A stretch of DNA of 64,000 nucleotides, from the NCBI RefSeq assembly GCF_033439725.1, contig NW_026944389.1:558001-622000 (forward strand). Direction: 5' to 3'. Positions 33,931-42,983 of the stretch are shown piece after piece. Below the pieces are notes generated by a model. The model saw only the letters and a program-made list of their open reading frames with translations, was not told the DNA's origin and searched no databases. The number at the start of each line of letters is the position of its first letter. Within the stretch, counting starts at the first letter, position 1. A program made the translations under genes and the position numbers. The DNA comes from Neurospora tetraspora. Lineage: Eukaryota; Ascomycota; Sordariomycetes; Sordariales; Sordariaceae.

Positions 33931-33948
33931 TTTGTTGGAAAAGAGAAC

Positions 33949-33969
33949 CAAAGACCTAATACATATACC
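33949..33969 (-). promoter_or_regulatory. upstream TATA-like element of tRNA-like gene C
   Basis: GGTATATGTATT followed by AGGTCTTTG, read toward the gene, lies 19-39 bases before the RNA start. It differs at one base from the element of gene B. Just before the RNA start both genes also have TCCAACAA. Confidence 0.5.
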
Positions 33970-34374
33970 ACGAGGGAGGGGGGGACAGGCACTGGGGGGC
34001 ACGTACCTCTCCCTGAGGTGGTGTGGGAGACTCTGAGGACGGGGCTCGGTTGTTGCCTGCTCCTGCTCCTTCCGTGAGAGTTTCCAAACTGCCTTCCGCG
34101 AGCGGTTGGCTGCTGGGGAAGGCTGGATTTGGTAGGTAGGTCATTAGCCACCCCGCGAGCAAACCCGTATAGGGCCAAGTCTTGAAGCGAGTTGGTTGCT
34201 CTAACACCCCGCGTCCTGATCGTCTCTTGGTGTTCTCTTCTTTTTCTGTTCCGTTGCCTCCATCTCCCACCATAACCATCACCATCACCCTCGCCCTCAC
34301 CCAAAACCAACACAATAGCAGCAAGAGAAGCAACAACAGCGCTCGACAGGAACCATACATGCACCTGTTCATGT
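33970..34374. other. intergenic region, no gene found
   Basis: Only short conflicting frames are present, and no motif is visible. Confidence 0.4.
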
Positions 34375-34872
34375 ATGTGCTATGTTTTTCGTTTTGCAAA
34401 CAAGTCATATATGGACGCCCGTTGTCACGATTTCTTCATCTCCTGCCATCTTCCCTCGCGTCTCGAAGTGCTTCGCGGTTCAATGGGCAGTGCAACTGAC
34501 CCCCTGACTCCAGTTACCGCTACCAAGGGCAGCACACTCGTCGCTTTCCCTCTCGCCGCCAAGGACAGTTCTGGTGATTTGAGTCACGGAGAGGAGCGCA
34601 AGAGGTGCTTCGGCCTCGCAGAAGCCAGCCAGAAAGGCCAAGAAGCCATCCCCCGACACACCTCCCAGCTTGTTCCAGCCGGCCCATCACCATACTAAGG
34701 TACTCCCTGTAATTGACTAGAGATACGTTTAATTTCAGTTCATCTTGTCCTTACGCTTGGCTGCTAGCGATGGTTCTCCTGTCGCCCCTGTGCCAATGGA
34801 AGAGACTGACGCTTTCTGTTTCAAGACAACGACAAGGCCTCAGCTGCCTCGTGAGAAGCTTCCTTTTTCAGG
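34375..34872 (+). pseudogene. gene fragment of unknown function with a likely intron
   Basis: An ATG-led frame at 34375-34698 ends in Ser/Lys-rich sequence (AAKDSSGDLSHGEERKR). A separate piece at about 34741-34872 reads AASDGSPVAPVPMEETDAFC, then a short basic end and a stop. It starts right after an acceptor-like TTAATTTCAG. No donor joins the two in frame, and an overlapping frame (SQKPARKAKKPSPDTPPS) also looks coded. This suggests a small gene broken by one or more frameshifts. I recognise no domain. Confidence 0.3.
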
Positions 34873-36153
34873 CTAGAACAACGTACACGGCCCTCCAAGT
34901 CGTCAACGAAGTTGGCGGCGATCCATTGCGCGTCTACGGCCTCTCGACCTCGATCGGCCCTTTGGCCCCTTTTGCCTCTGCTCGCTACAGGAACCTGGAA
35001 GAGACAAGGCGGACACTAGCTTCGAATAGACGGACGGATCCCGCAAGAGGGCAGCTCAGTACCTGACGACGTCTAGCTTGTAAGCAAGAAGAAAAGCAGC
35101 CATGGGACAAGAGGAAGAGGAGAAGCACGAAGAGCGCTTGCGACATGGAACGGCGATGGTCAAGGTCTTCTCTTCCGACCTGCGCAGACGACATACAATC
35201 ACGCATCTGATTGCAAAGATTGTTATAGGATGGTCTCGCTAAGCCAGAGGGATCAATGTCTTTGACGTTCGCGGTCGCCTCGCCTTCGGGTAGTTGCGAG
35301 AGAAGCTGTTGCGTAGAACGGTTGAAACGAAGCCGGTTAACACTCGGCAATGTTTCGTACGGAGGACACAAGTCGATGTAATAGATAAGGAAGTAGTGCA
35401 ATGACATGATCAAGGGGAACAAGTGAAAAGATAAGAGGAGCGAAGAATCCTAGACGTAGGATGTCACCGATGTTCAGTACTGGATGCATGTCTCGATGCA
35501 CGCGGCTTGCCGGGCTGCAAGGAAGACTGTCTGCTTCAACGGACGCATGATGCATGCCGACGGTTGTACATGGAACATGACACTGTAGCTACATGAAACC
35601 TCGTGAACGAGTCCTAAAATACTTGCCTGGATGAAGGACAAGATGTGATGTTCTACTCCACGATTTCTACTTCTAGGTATCCCCTGTCTCCGTCTTTCCT
35701 AACGATGACAGACATCTGTGAACTCCGAGACCTTTGTCCTTTACCTATCCTCCTTCCTTTTCCCAGACATCTTAACAAGCAGCGCCTGACTCTTAATCTC
35801 TGGAACCGTCATCCTCAACCTCGGCCCCATGCGATCGAATATGGACAAGTGTCACAACATGATACTGCAGGTGTAGGTAGGTACGTACCTTCAGGGACTC
35901 CAACCGACAAACGGGCACACCGCCGCACACTTGACGAGAGAAACATGCCTTGCTACGAGAACCTCAAACTTTGGAGATAGGAAAGGAAATGATCCATCAA
36001 CAGAATGTTGTAGCCTTCACCCCTTCAGAGGTAGAAACCATGGAATATTCCAAACTTCCACCTTCTTCCCAACAACAACCACACACAACCAAGAAGCGCA
36101 AAAGAACCACGCTAACCACCAGCCCAACAAGACATAAAACAACATAAAAGGAC
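34873..36153. other. intergenic region, no gene found
   Basis: Short frames only. The A-rich stretch before 36163 belongs to the terminator side of tRNA-like gene D. Confidence 0.4.
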
Positions 36154-36162
36154 AAAAAAAAA
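36154..36162 (-). terminator. Pol III T-run after tRNA-like gene D
   Basis: On the RNA strand, nine T residues lie seven bases past the 3' end, the strongest terminator of the four. Confidence 0.6.
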
Positions 36163-36168
36163 GATATG

Positions 36169-36360
36169 TGTGCGGTCCGGGATTCGAACCCGGGATCTTT
36201 CACTGTTCCCTGGCTTGGTCCCCCAGACTCGGTCTCACTTTGTAAGCTGTGCTAGTGTGTCTGCTAGCACTACAGGTAAGATTCGGTGCCGTTTTCGACA
36301 CTGAAAGGGTTGCCTAAGCCCTTTTGGGAGCGAACGCGCTGACCACTGCGCCAACCGCAC
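36169..36360 (-). ncRNA. tRNA-like gene D with about 118-nt structured insert
   Basis: The minus-strand ends GTGCGGT and ACCGCAC form seven Watson-Crick pairs; the two G-U pairs of gene B are A-U and G-C here, a compensating change. The D stem is perfect (GCGC/GCGC), with A-box TGGCGCAGTGG and a perfect T-arm with B-box GGTTCGAATCC. TTCGC/GTGAA form the anticodon stem as in gene B. The insert keeps the GTGTCGAAAACGGCAC hairpin identical to gene B (36286-36301) and an AAAGGG/CCCTTT hairpin in place of AAGGTT/AACCTT. It adds a GTGCTAG/CTAGCAC hairpin (36249-36270). The 3' 50 bases are nearly identical to gene B. It is the longest member. Confidence 0.6.
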
Positions 36361-36869
36361 AACTTTTTTGTTTGTTGGATTTGGGTGGCGGGGAAGTGGA
36401 CTATATTGCTCGGGCGGCGAGGATGGGTGGAGGGATGGAAGGTGTCGGGACCGAAGGAGGGAAGGAGCGGTATGAGGGGGATGGGATGGAGGGGTATGAG
36501 GGAAAGAGGGGTTAGATGGAAGGAGGGAAGGAGGGCAAGAGGGGGAGGGGTTCGAGGGGAGGTACGTACACTCGCTGGTCACCTGGTGGTAGTTGCCTGG
36601 TTGTGAGTGTTCGTTGAGGCTCAGTCTCCCCGTTCTGTTGAGCCGCCCCGGCCTGTGGTTGGCTATGAGTGTCCAGTATCTCGGTAGGCCGCAGGTATCT
36701 GAAGGTCACGGGTGCCCTTGAGCCACACGATTGGCAAAAGTCAAACCTGGTGCTGAGGGTCTAACCCTTGCTCGTGACCACCCTCCCGTTTCAGACACAA
36801 GAGGTGATTCCTTATTGAATCTACCCCGCTCACATTTTCAGGGCACCTTCATCGGTCACGAGACTCGAG
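36361..36869. other. GGA/GGG-rich spacer
   Basis: The stretch 36380-36560 is purine-rich (GGAGGG, GGGATGGA), which opens long chance frames. I see no gene. A short TATAT-like word upstream of gene D is at about 36402. Confidence 0.4.
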
Positions 36870-36874
36870 GTTAG

Positions 36875-37167
36875 TGTGACGAACCGTTACAAGCACAGGA
36901 GTATATCGCTGGGATAGGTAGAACAACGGTAGTAGTAGCCGAAAGGTACTGATTGATTGTAGAAGCTATTGCTTGCTGAAGAGCCGGTATTCAAGAGGCC
37001 TGGGGAGGCCGTCTTATATACTGGCCTTCATGGACCCGTCAATCCGGACCCGTGGACCCGGCCTAAGGACCCGGGCCTTCGGGTCCTTCCTTCGGGTCCT
37101 ACCTGATTGGTCCCGTTGGTTCTATCTGATCTAGCTTACATAAGGGATCCTTGATTGGATCGTAACA
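36875..37167. mobile_element. solo LTR of a retrotransposon
   Basis: The 293-bp unit begins TGTGACGAACCGTTAC and ends GGATCGTAACA, so it has the TG...CA ends of an LTR. It is flanked by the 5-bp duplication GTTAG (36870-36874 and 37168-37172). Inside, CTTATATACTGG at about 37013 looks like a TATA box, followed by GGACCCG-type repeats. No internal retrotransposon sequence is near, so recombination between two LTRs probably removed it. It is not RIP-mutated. Confidence 0.75.
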
Positions 37168-37172
37168 GTTAG

Positions 37173-37457
37173 TAGAATTTCTGCCACTCACTCCTGGTAC
37201 TCATCCCTTCTCCTCCCTCTCCTCCTCATCTTCCCTTTCCCTTTCATCTTTCTTCTCCCTCTCATCTCCATCACCGATCTCACAAAGGTTAGTACCTACC
37301 TACCACCTCTCCCCAAACTCCAACAACGAGAACAACGCGCCACCACGTGCATCCACTCACCAAAATCACACACATCCCCATTACCCTGCGTTCCCTGAAC
37401 TCGGTATACCCTCAAGACTCCATCTCAGAACATGCTCATTGCTGACTTTCATCCCTC
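37173..37457. promoter_or_regulatory. pyrimidine-rich leader-like region
   Basis: CT-rich sequence at 37195-37290 and a donor-like GGTTAGTACC at about 37288 suggest a 5' leader with an intron for the broken gene that follows. The exact structure is not clear. Confidence 0.25.
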
Positions 37458-38330
37458 CAAAGTTCGGCCCGCTTGGTCACCGCGTCTCCTCGTGAGCAGC
37501 ATGATCTGGGCGCCGATGTCCCGGGGATATTGCTTCCGCTCGCGCGGGCGCGGCTGACGAAGAAGAAGACTCACTACATCCGCTCCATTGCCCCCATCTA
37601 CGGCATCCCCGTCGTTCGTAAGTACGCTAACTTGTCACCGCCGCTTTAACACGCATTCAGAATACTAACATGGCCTTAGTTCATACCGTCCATGGCGCCA
37701 AGAAGCTCCTCCCTTGGCTCGACGGCATGCTGAGGGAGGGGCTTCGACTTCGTCAGCTACGCCAACGATGCTGATGCCGAAACGCCATTGGCGCCATGGA
37801 CGGCACCACCAACAGCTACGGCCACCCCGCCGCTTCTGCGGCGAAATTGGACACACTGGCAACAGTGGCGACCAACAGCCAGCCTCTGCCCCTGGTCTGT
37901 AAAGCGAGCGCCGGCATGGAAGGATTAAGTCGCTGGTATCATCGGCAATCCTCACTATCTCATCCATAGTGCATCCAGTTGCCATCTTGGACTTGGAAAT
38001 GCTCCGCACGTACAGGAAGAAAGAAAAGCGTTTTCTCTGCCGCAGCTGGACCAGGAGAACAACAGGCCCTTGCAAGACAGGACGAACGGCTGTGACGCTG
38101 ATGCCGAGAACGCCATTGCCAACATGGACGGCCAGGAGTAAGTTCACACATCTGGAAGACTAAAGCTGAGCGGATGCTGACACTCCGAACTGTAGGGATG
38201 AGAAATTCTTCAAGGCCAACGGCGTCCCAAGTCCCTCTTTGGCAACAGGACGGACGAACTTGACAAGCCAACGATCCCGTTGCTCTTGTCCAGCCAGCTT
38301 AAGGAATGGTTTCTCCTGTTTCCCGCCTAC
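37458..38330 (+). pseudogene. decayed tandem-duplicated gene with intact introns
   Basis: A frame reading LTKKKTHYIRSIAPIYGIPV reaches a strong donor (GTAAGT at 37618). The intron ends at 37679, with a TACTAAC branch point, and the next exon begins HTVHGAKKLLPWLDGM. Soon after, SYANDADAE shifts frame by one missing base into NAIGAMDGT. A second copy at about 38094-38137 reads DADAENAIANMDGQ and reaches another good intron (38138-38195). After it come DEKFFKANGVPSPS and then noise. The two copies show a duplication followed by decay. I do not know the family. Confidence 0.4.
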
Positions 38331-38386
38331 TCGACTTACCACATCGACCATGAGGACCTTTCCGACAACCCGGGCCCCGTGCTGTC

Positions 38387-39106
38387 ATGGCCAGGCAACA
38401 TCACGAGAGTAACACTTTGCGAGATCGATATTCGTCCATATCCGTTTCTCCTTCGTGCCATAGCTCCAAACTGAACATCCAAGCCATGGCTTACAACTAC
38501 GGACCGCCAACAACACAAGACGGAGTGACCACTCAGCCGAAGCACGAGGCGCCTCGTACCGAATCGAACTACGACCATCTACATGAGGTTAACCGAACTC
38601 CACTACATCTGGGCGAGTTCCTCAACTCAAAGTTTCGCCGGCCATCTAACGGCACCAGATCCAGTTCACCACGAACGACGAGCCCGCTGCCTGGTTTCGC
38701 TCTCCTCGTTGTCCTCCTTCTTTGCGGAGAGCTTCTTGACCTCTGAAAACATATTCTTGCCCCGCCGAGCGCAGGGCCAACTTCCTCTCGAAGGCCAAGA
38801 TCGAAGCCAAGAAAGCTGCTGTCAAGGCACAGACTGCTGAGGCACAGGCTGCAGATGAACTGGCGTTCGACCCTTTCACCGAAATACGGGACACGTTGCG
38901 TTTGGTTGGTTGCCAACGGAAAACCGGCAACAGATCCATTCACTTCTTCGCCGAGAGGAGCCAAATATCACATCGCTCTCCCTCCATCACATCGTCAACC
39001 TCATCTTCTGATGGCCCAGTAGCCATCAAGCAAGAGCCTGAGCCACCTTGCTGGTGTCGGTCGCTGCAATCAATGAAAAGCAGCCAAGTTGAATCTTGCC
39101 AACCCT
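38387..39106 (+). pseudogene. gene fragment with Ala/Lys coiled coil, copy 1
   Basis: An ATG frame at 38387 reads MAYNYGPPTTQDGVTTQPKH, followed by a Ser/Arg-rich part, to about 38680, then loses sense. From about 38770 another frame reads RRANFLSKAKIEAKKAAVKA and further Ala/Glu sequence, then ends in a Ser-rich tail with VAIKQEPEPP, typical of nuclear proteins. No clean splice joins the parts. The coiled-coil part is clearly related to the one at 39.4 kb. Confidence 0.35.
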
Positions 39107-39389
39107 GACTGAGTGAAGGATACTAAAATCCTGACCATCGACCCCCGAGGGCCAACTCGTGGTACATCTCCAGGACATCGGTCATCTTTGGCCCATGCCA
39201 CCACTCAAACTCCTTCCACCCACCGTTAACTTGTCCCGCAACCATCTCGTCCGTCCACTTGGGCGAGCGAACCTTTCCGGTCACCCAGTCCTTGATCTAA
39301 ACGCAGGGGCGCTCCGGGGCCGCCTTCTCCCGAGAGGAACGAATGTGGTGCTCGTAGCATTCGATCATGATCTGTCTGTCGATGAGCGC

Positions 39390-39819
39390 CTGCTCGTCAA
39401 CCGGGGCTTGATGGGAAAGGCCAAGATTGAAGCCAAGAAAGATGCTGCCAAGGCACAGCCTGCGGAGGCAAAGGCTGCAGATGAGAAGGCCTCTCTGCTT
39501 ATGAGGCATGAGCAAAAGGCGGAGAAGCTCCGCAAACAGCTTGAAAAGGTCGAGTCGAGCATCAAGAGAAGGGAAAACCTGCCCGCGCCCTACGATTTCC
39601 TACACGTCCCCTACAGAGTTTCGCAAGAGAAAGCGCGAGCAGCAAGACGAAGGCGACGAGGTGCGCCAGTCGGAGCCCTCATCGCCCTCAGCTGTCCAGG
39701 GCAAGAAGAAGTCTACCACCCGTGGCACCACCAAGGCCTTCGTCAAGAAGGCGAGGAAGATCAAGTTTGCTTGGCCCAAGAAGAAGGTCCCTGTCGGCGA
39801 TGACAAGAAGCCCGGATGA
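39390..39819 (+). pseudogene. gene fragment with coiled coil and basic tail, copy 2
   Basis: One frame reads GLMGKAKIEAKKDAAKAQPA and continues as a charged coiled coil (HEQKAEKLRKQLEKVESSIK) to about 39590. The protein then continues in another frame as RKRKREQQDEGDEVRQSEPS and a Lys-rich end (KKARKIKFAWPKKK) to the stop at 39819. The change could be an intron ending at CCCTACAG (about 39623), but no good donor is visible. The product would be a basic, probably nuclear protein. Whether it is expressed is unclear. Confidence 0.4.
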
Positions 39820-40560
39820 TGCTCGCAACGCCATCCAGCGGGTCCGTTGTCGAGGACATTCAGGAGAAGATGGAGGTGGATATGGGAACGGGGAAATCTG
39901 CGAGAAGCTCGGTGGCGAGGACAAGAGGCCTGTCTTCTTCGTCTTCCACGGTGGTTACGGCTCCTCCAAGGAGGAAGTCCGCTCGCCGTCTTCCGGGGAT
40001 AACTTGGCCACCGGCTGAGTTTCCGGTTAGCTTATTCCAACACAGCTTGAAAACTGAAATCGCATAAGAATGAATTGGAGCAGAAAGCAGACTTACAATG
40101 GCCACCATAAAAACCTGAGCGGTTTCGGAAACACGGGCGTCCGACCTAACGACAAATAGGTCGCGCCCGGGCGTTCCCGGACACTGTTCGATTCCAAGCG
40201 AGAGAGCCAGGATGATGAAACTATTGCTCTTCAAGTGATCAGCATCCTACCCGGCTGGGCGCCCGGTTTACTGGGATACTTCGACTGTCTCGTGTTCCGC
40301 TTCCCCGGGAGATCTCTTTCCTCGACGACAACTCTTTCGCCATAAAAGCCCGTAGGGAGCCACGCGATAACAACACTCCATGAACTGGAACTTGGTTTCC
40401 TTTGCAGGTTACCGCGGGAAGGTGCCTAAGCCACTGGCCAGAGCAGCCCTCCCGCATTTTCCACGCTCTCGCTTTTCCCGGGCAGTTCATGAGCAGACCC
40501 AACAGCTAGCTCACTCGTCCGCCACCTGGCCATAATGCTTATTCAAATACCCCCATCCGT
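39820..40560. other. intergenic region with minor coding-like pieces
   Basis: A Ser-rich frame at 39816-40067 may be a further fragment of copy 2. The rest to 40560 shows nothing I can name. Confidence 0.35.
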
Positions 40561-41336
40561 TACTTCGGATCTACGGCAGGCAGGCTCGGCAGACTCTTCA
40601 GCGTGTTGGCAGCTCCGGCAACGCCACACCCGACGACGGCAGCAGTAGCATTGGCCCCGTCCGCCCCCGCGCAGGCATCAGGACCCGCGAGCTAGTCTCC
40701 TCGCCTTCGGGTTTCTTGGAAGTGGTCCCGGAAGAGCCTCTCGATTTCAGCATTGAGCGCCTGGGGTAGGAGTTGCCGCTTCAACAACTATGGCAGTAAG
40801 TCCCTTTCCCTGGTTCACAACTCCTCTACTTGTCCCGCAGCCGCTAACACAGAATAGACTCCTACCCAGGCGAGCAAGGTAACTACCGCCACCAGAAGAA
40901 GACCTCATCAGACCAGTCTTCTGGTGGCGGTACGACATCGAACGCACAGCCTCAGGCTGCAGGTCATGCATCGCTGCCGCAGAACCCTTTGAGGGACAAC
41001 GGCCCTCAGGCTCAGTCACCTGCCGGCTACGGCTCCCAGATGGGTTACAATCTGGAGTCTGACCCGAGCCCCAAAGAAGCTCGAGTCGCCGTCTCGGGCG
41101 AAGGACGAAATAGCCGCCTGACGCTAGGGGTCTGGGACACCGCCGTCACCTTCCGCGTCGGCTTGCTGGCTTCTCTGCGCAGCCGCAAGCTCAACTCCCA
41201 GACCATCGGTCGGGTGTTGTGGTTACCGCCAGCCACAACCCTGCTGTCGACAGTGGTGCCAAGGTCGTTGAGAGACCTCAGGGGCGAGATGCTCGAGGAG
41301 GAGGGCAGGAGAGTAAGGGGGAGGAAGAATGGTTGA
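40561..41336 (+). pseudogene. small gene or gene remnant with a canonical intron
   Basis: Coding-like sequence (SSGNATPDDGSSSIGPVRPR) is followed by a frame problem. A strong intron, 40796-40857 (GTAAGT, GCTAAC branch point, ATAG acceptor), leads into a Gly/Ser/Gln-rich exon reading SYPGEQGNYRHQKKTSSDQS, then SGGGTTSNAQ and ESDPSPKEARVAVSGEG. The frame stays open to 41336. No start codon can be joined to it, so it may be broken or have an unseen first exon. Confidence 0.35.
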
Positions 41337-42983
41337 GAGTGAAGGAATGCGGAATTGTGGAATAAGAGTGTTGTCTTGGGGTTCGCTCGATGCGCATGTG
41401 GATCAGTCTTGTATATATCGAGCGCTAGTCTTTCTTCTTCTTCTTCTTCTTCAATCAACAAGTTCAATACCACCCCCTTTACCATACTTCCGTGCCTCGT
41501 GTGTTCATGCTTACTCCGTTCACTTTGATAACATCTCCCATGTCCATGCGTCGTCCCCATCGTACCCTAGAGGTACCCATCTAACCTCGAAGAAGAAAAA
41601 GAAGAACGAGAAGAATGAGAAGGAAAGAGAGCTAGCCTTCGGTGCCCTCACTCTCTAGTAAAAAAGATCATGGACCTCGTCCTCAGCCAGCGCAGCAGCA
41701 GTTGATGGACTCAACATTCCTGCCTAGAGGTACTTTCTCCGGTCCGGCCACCGCGCCTCCAAGGAGAACGGAGCTCATCTCTCGCCCGCCCGGCACCCGC
41801 CCGGCCTGCCTGCCTGCCATGGACCTCGGACCGTCGGATGCCTTCCACTTGTGAGTTGCGACGGAGCAAGCGCCGCCACCGCTACGGACAAGACCATTAC
41901 GTCCGGACTTGGAGAGGTTATTCCGCAAATTGGTGGGTACTTGGATTGTATATGTCAATCTGACAGAAATGACGGTGATGGGGACCTAGTCAAGCATTAA
42001 TGCGGTACCTACCTCTACCTAGGTATCTTTGGAACTCACTTGAACTATCCGAGTTCGGCCAGTTAGGAAGACTCATCGGACGCCCATAAGGTAATGTTGG
42101 AGACTTGCAGACCTCGAGTAGGGTGAGCTGGTTAGCGGTTTAGCGGGTTGGGGAAGAGCTAGCGATTGATAATTCACCGTCATAGGACGACGGCGACGAC
42201 TACGACGATGCCTGCCCTCCTCGGCTAATAACTGGTGCTGGGGGACGACAGCGGCAGAGATAGAGGTGGTGAAGAGGAAGAATGCGGAACGAACTCCTCG
42301 GCGGTATGAGAGAGCGATTGAAGCCCTCGCGGCACCACTACCAGGCACAAACTCGGGAGGGTCGGGAGCCAGGGACCCCAGGGACTGCTGCAGAAACGGT
42401 ATGGCTGTTTCGGAGGGAAAGGAGGTGATGGGGGCTTACTACTTGAACCCTCGGCAGGGGCTAGAGGGACAGGTATAGGATACACTAAACAAGCTACCTC
42501 GCACATACCACAGAGGTAGCGGAGCGGTGACCAAGATGTCAAAAGTAATCATACAGTTATATCTACATTGTCCTCATTCTTCGATTATATGTCCATGCCC
42601 AGCAGATCATGAACCATCACCATAACCCTCGGTGACTACCTAACCTTCACAGTCGTAAGGTCTTCCGTATCTCTCCAGTCCCCTCCTACACCGTCATCCA
42701 TCCATCCAAACTACTCCCACATACATTGTAACCATATAACAATGCCACTGAGACGCCTCGTAACGCCTCTACTGCTGTCATAAACGCCTTCGTCCATTAT
42801 AGAGGGTCGAAAATCGGAAAGAGAAGGGGTATTGTACAGAAGCCATTGTCTATCAGCAAGAAAAGCAAAAGAGCCGACGTGGAAGAACATTTATAAGCTG
42901 ACACCCTGATATCACGGATGGTCACTTAGAGTTTGCCAGTAGTAACAAGGGGAGAAACAACCTACCAGATCATCGAATAGGCA
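41337..42983. other. intergenic region, no gene found
   Basis: It holds a (CTT)n run at 41432-41453, an A/G-rich stretch near 41590-41630 and a TACCTAGGTA palindrome at 42016-42025. Open frames on both strands are short. The last 400 bases are probably the 3' end of the minus-strand F-box gene. Confidence 0.45.

Noticed and set aside
30878-36360. 5S rRNA genes or pseudogenes
   Set aside because: Dispersed 5S genes are typical of Neurospora, but the sequences here have tRNA A- and B-boxes and acceptor-type ends, not the 5S body as I remember it.
39297-39515. Minus-strand gene reading PKWTDEMVAGQVNGGWKEFE near 39.2 kb
   Set aside because: The peptide looks coded over a short span, but stops interrupt it, and the plus-strand coiled-coil copy overlaps part of it. 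I could not decide on a gene.
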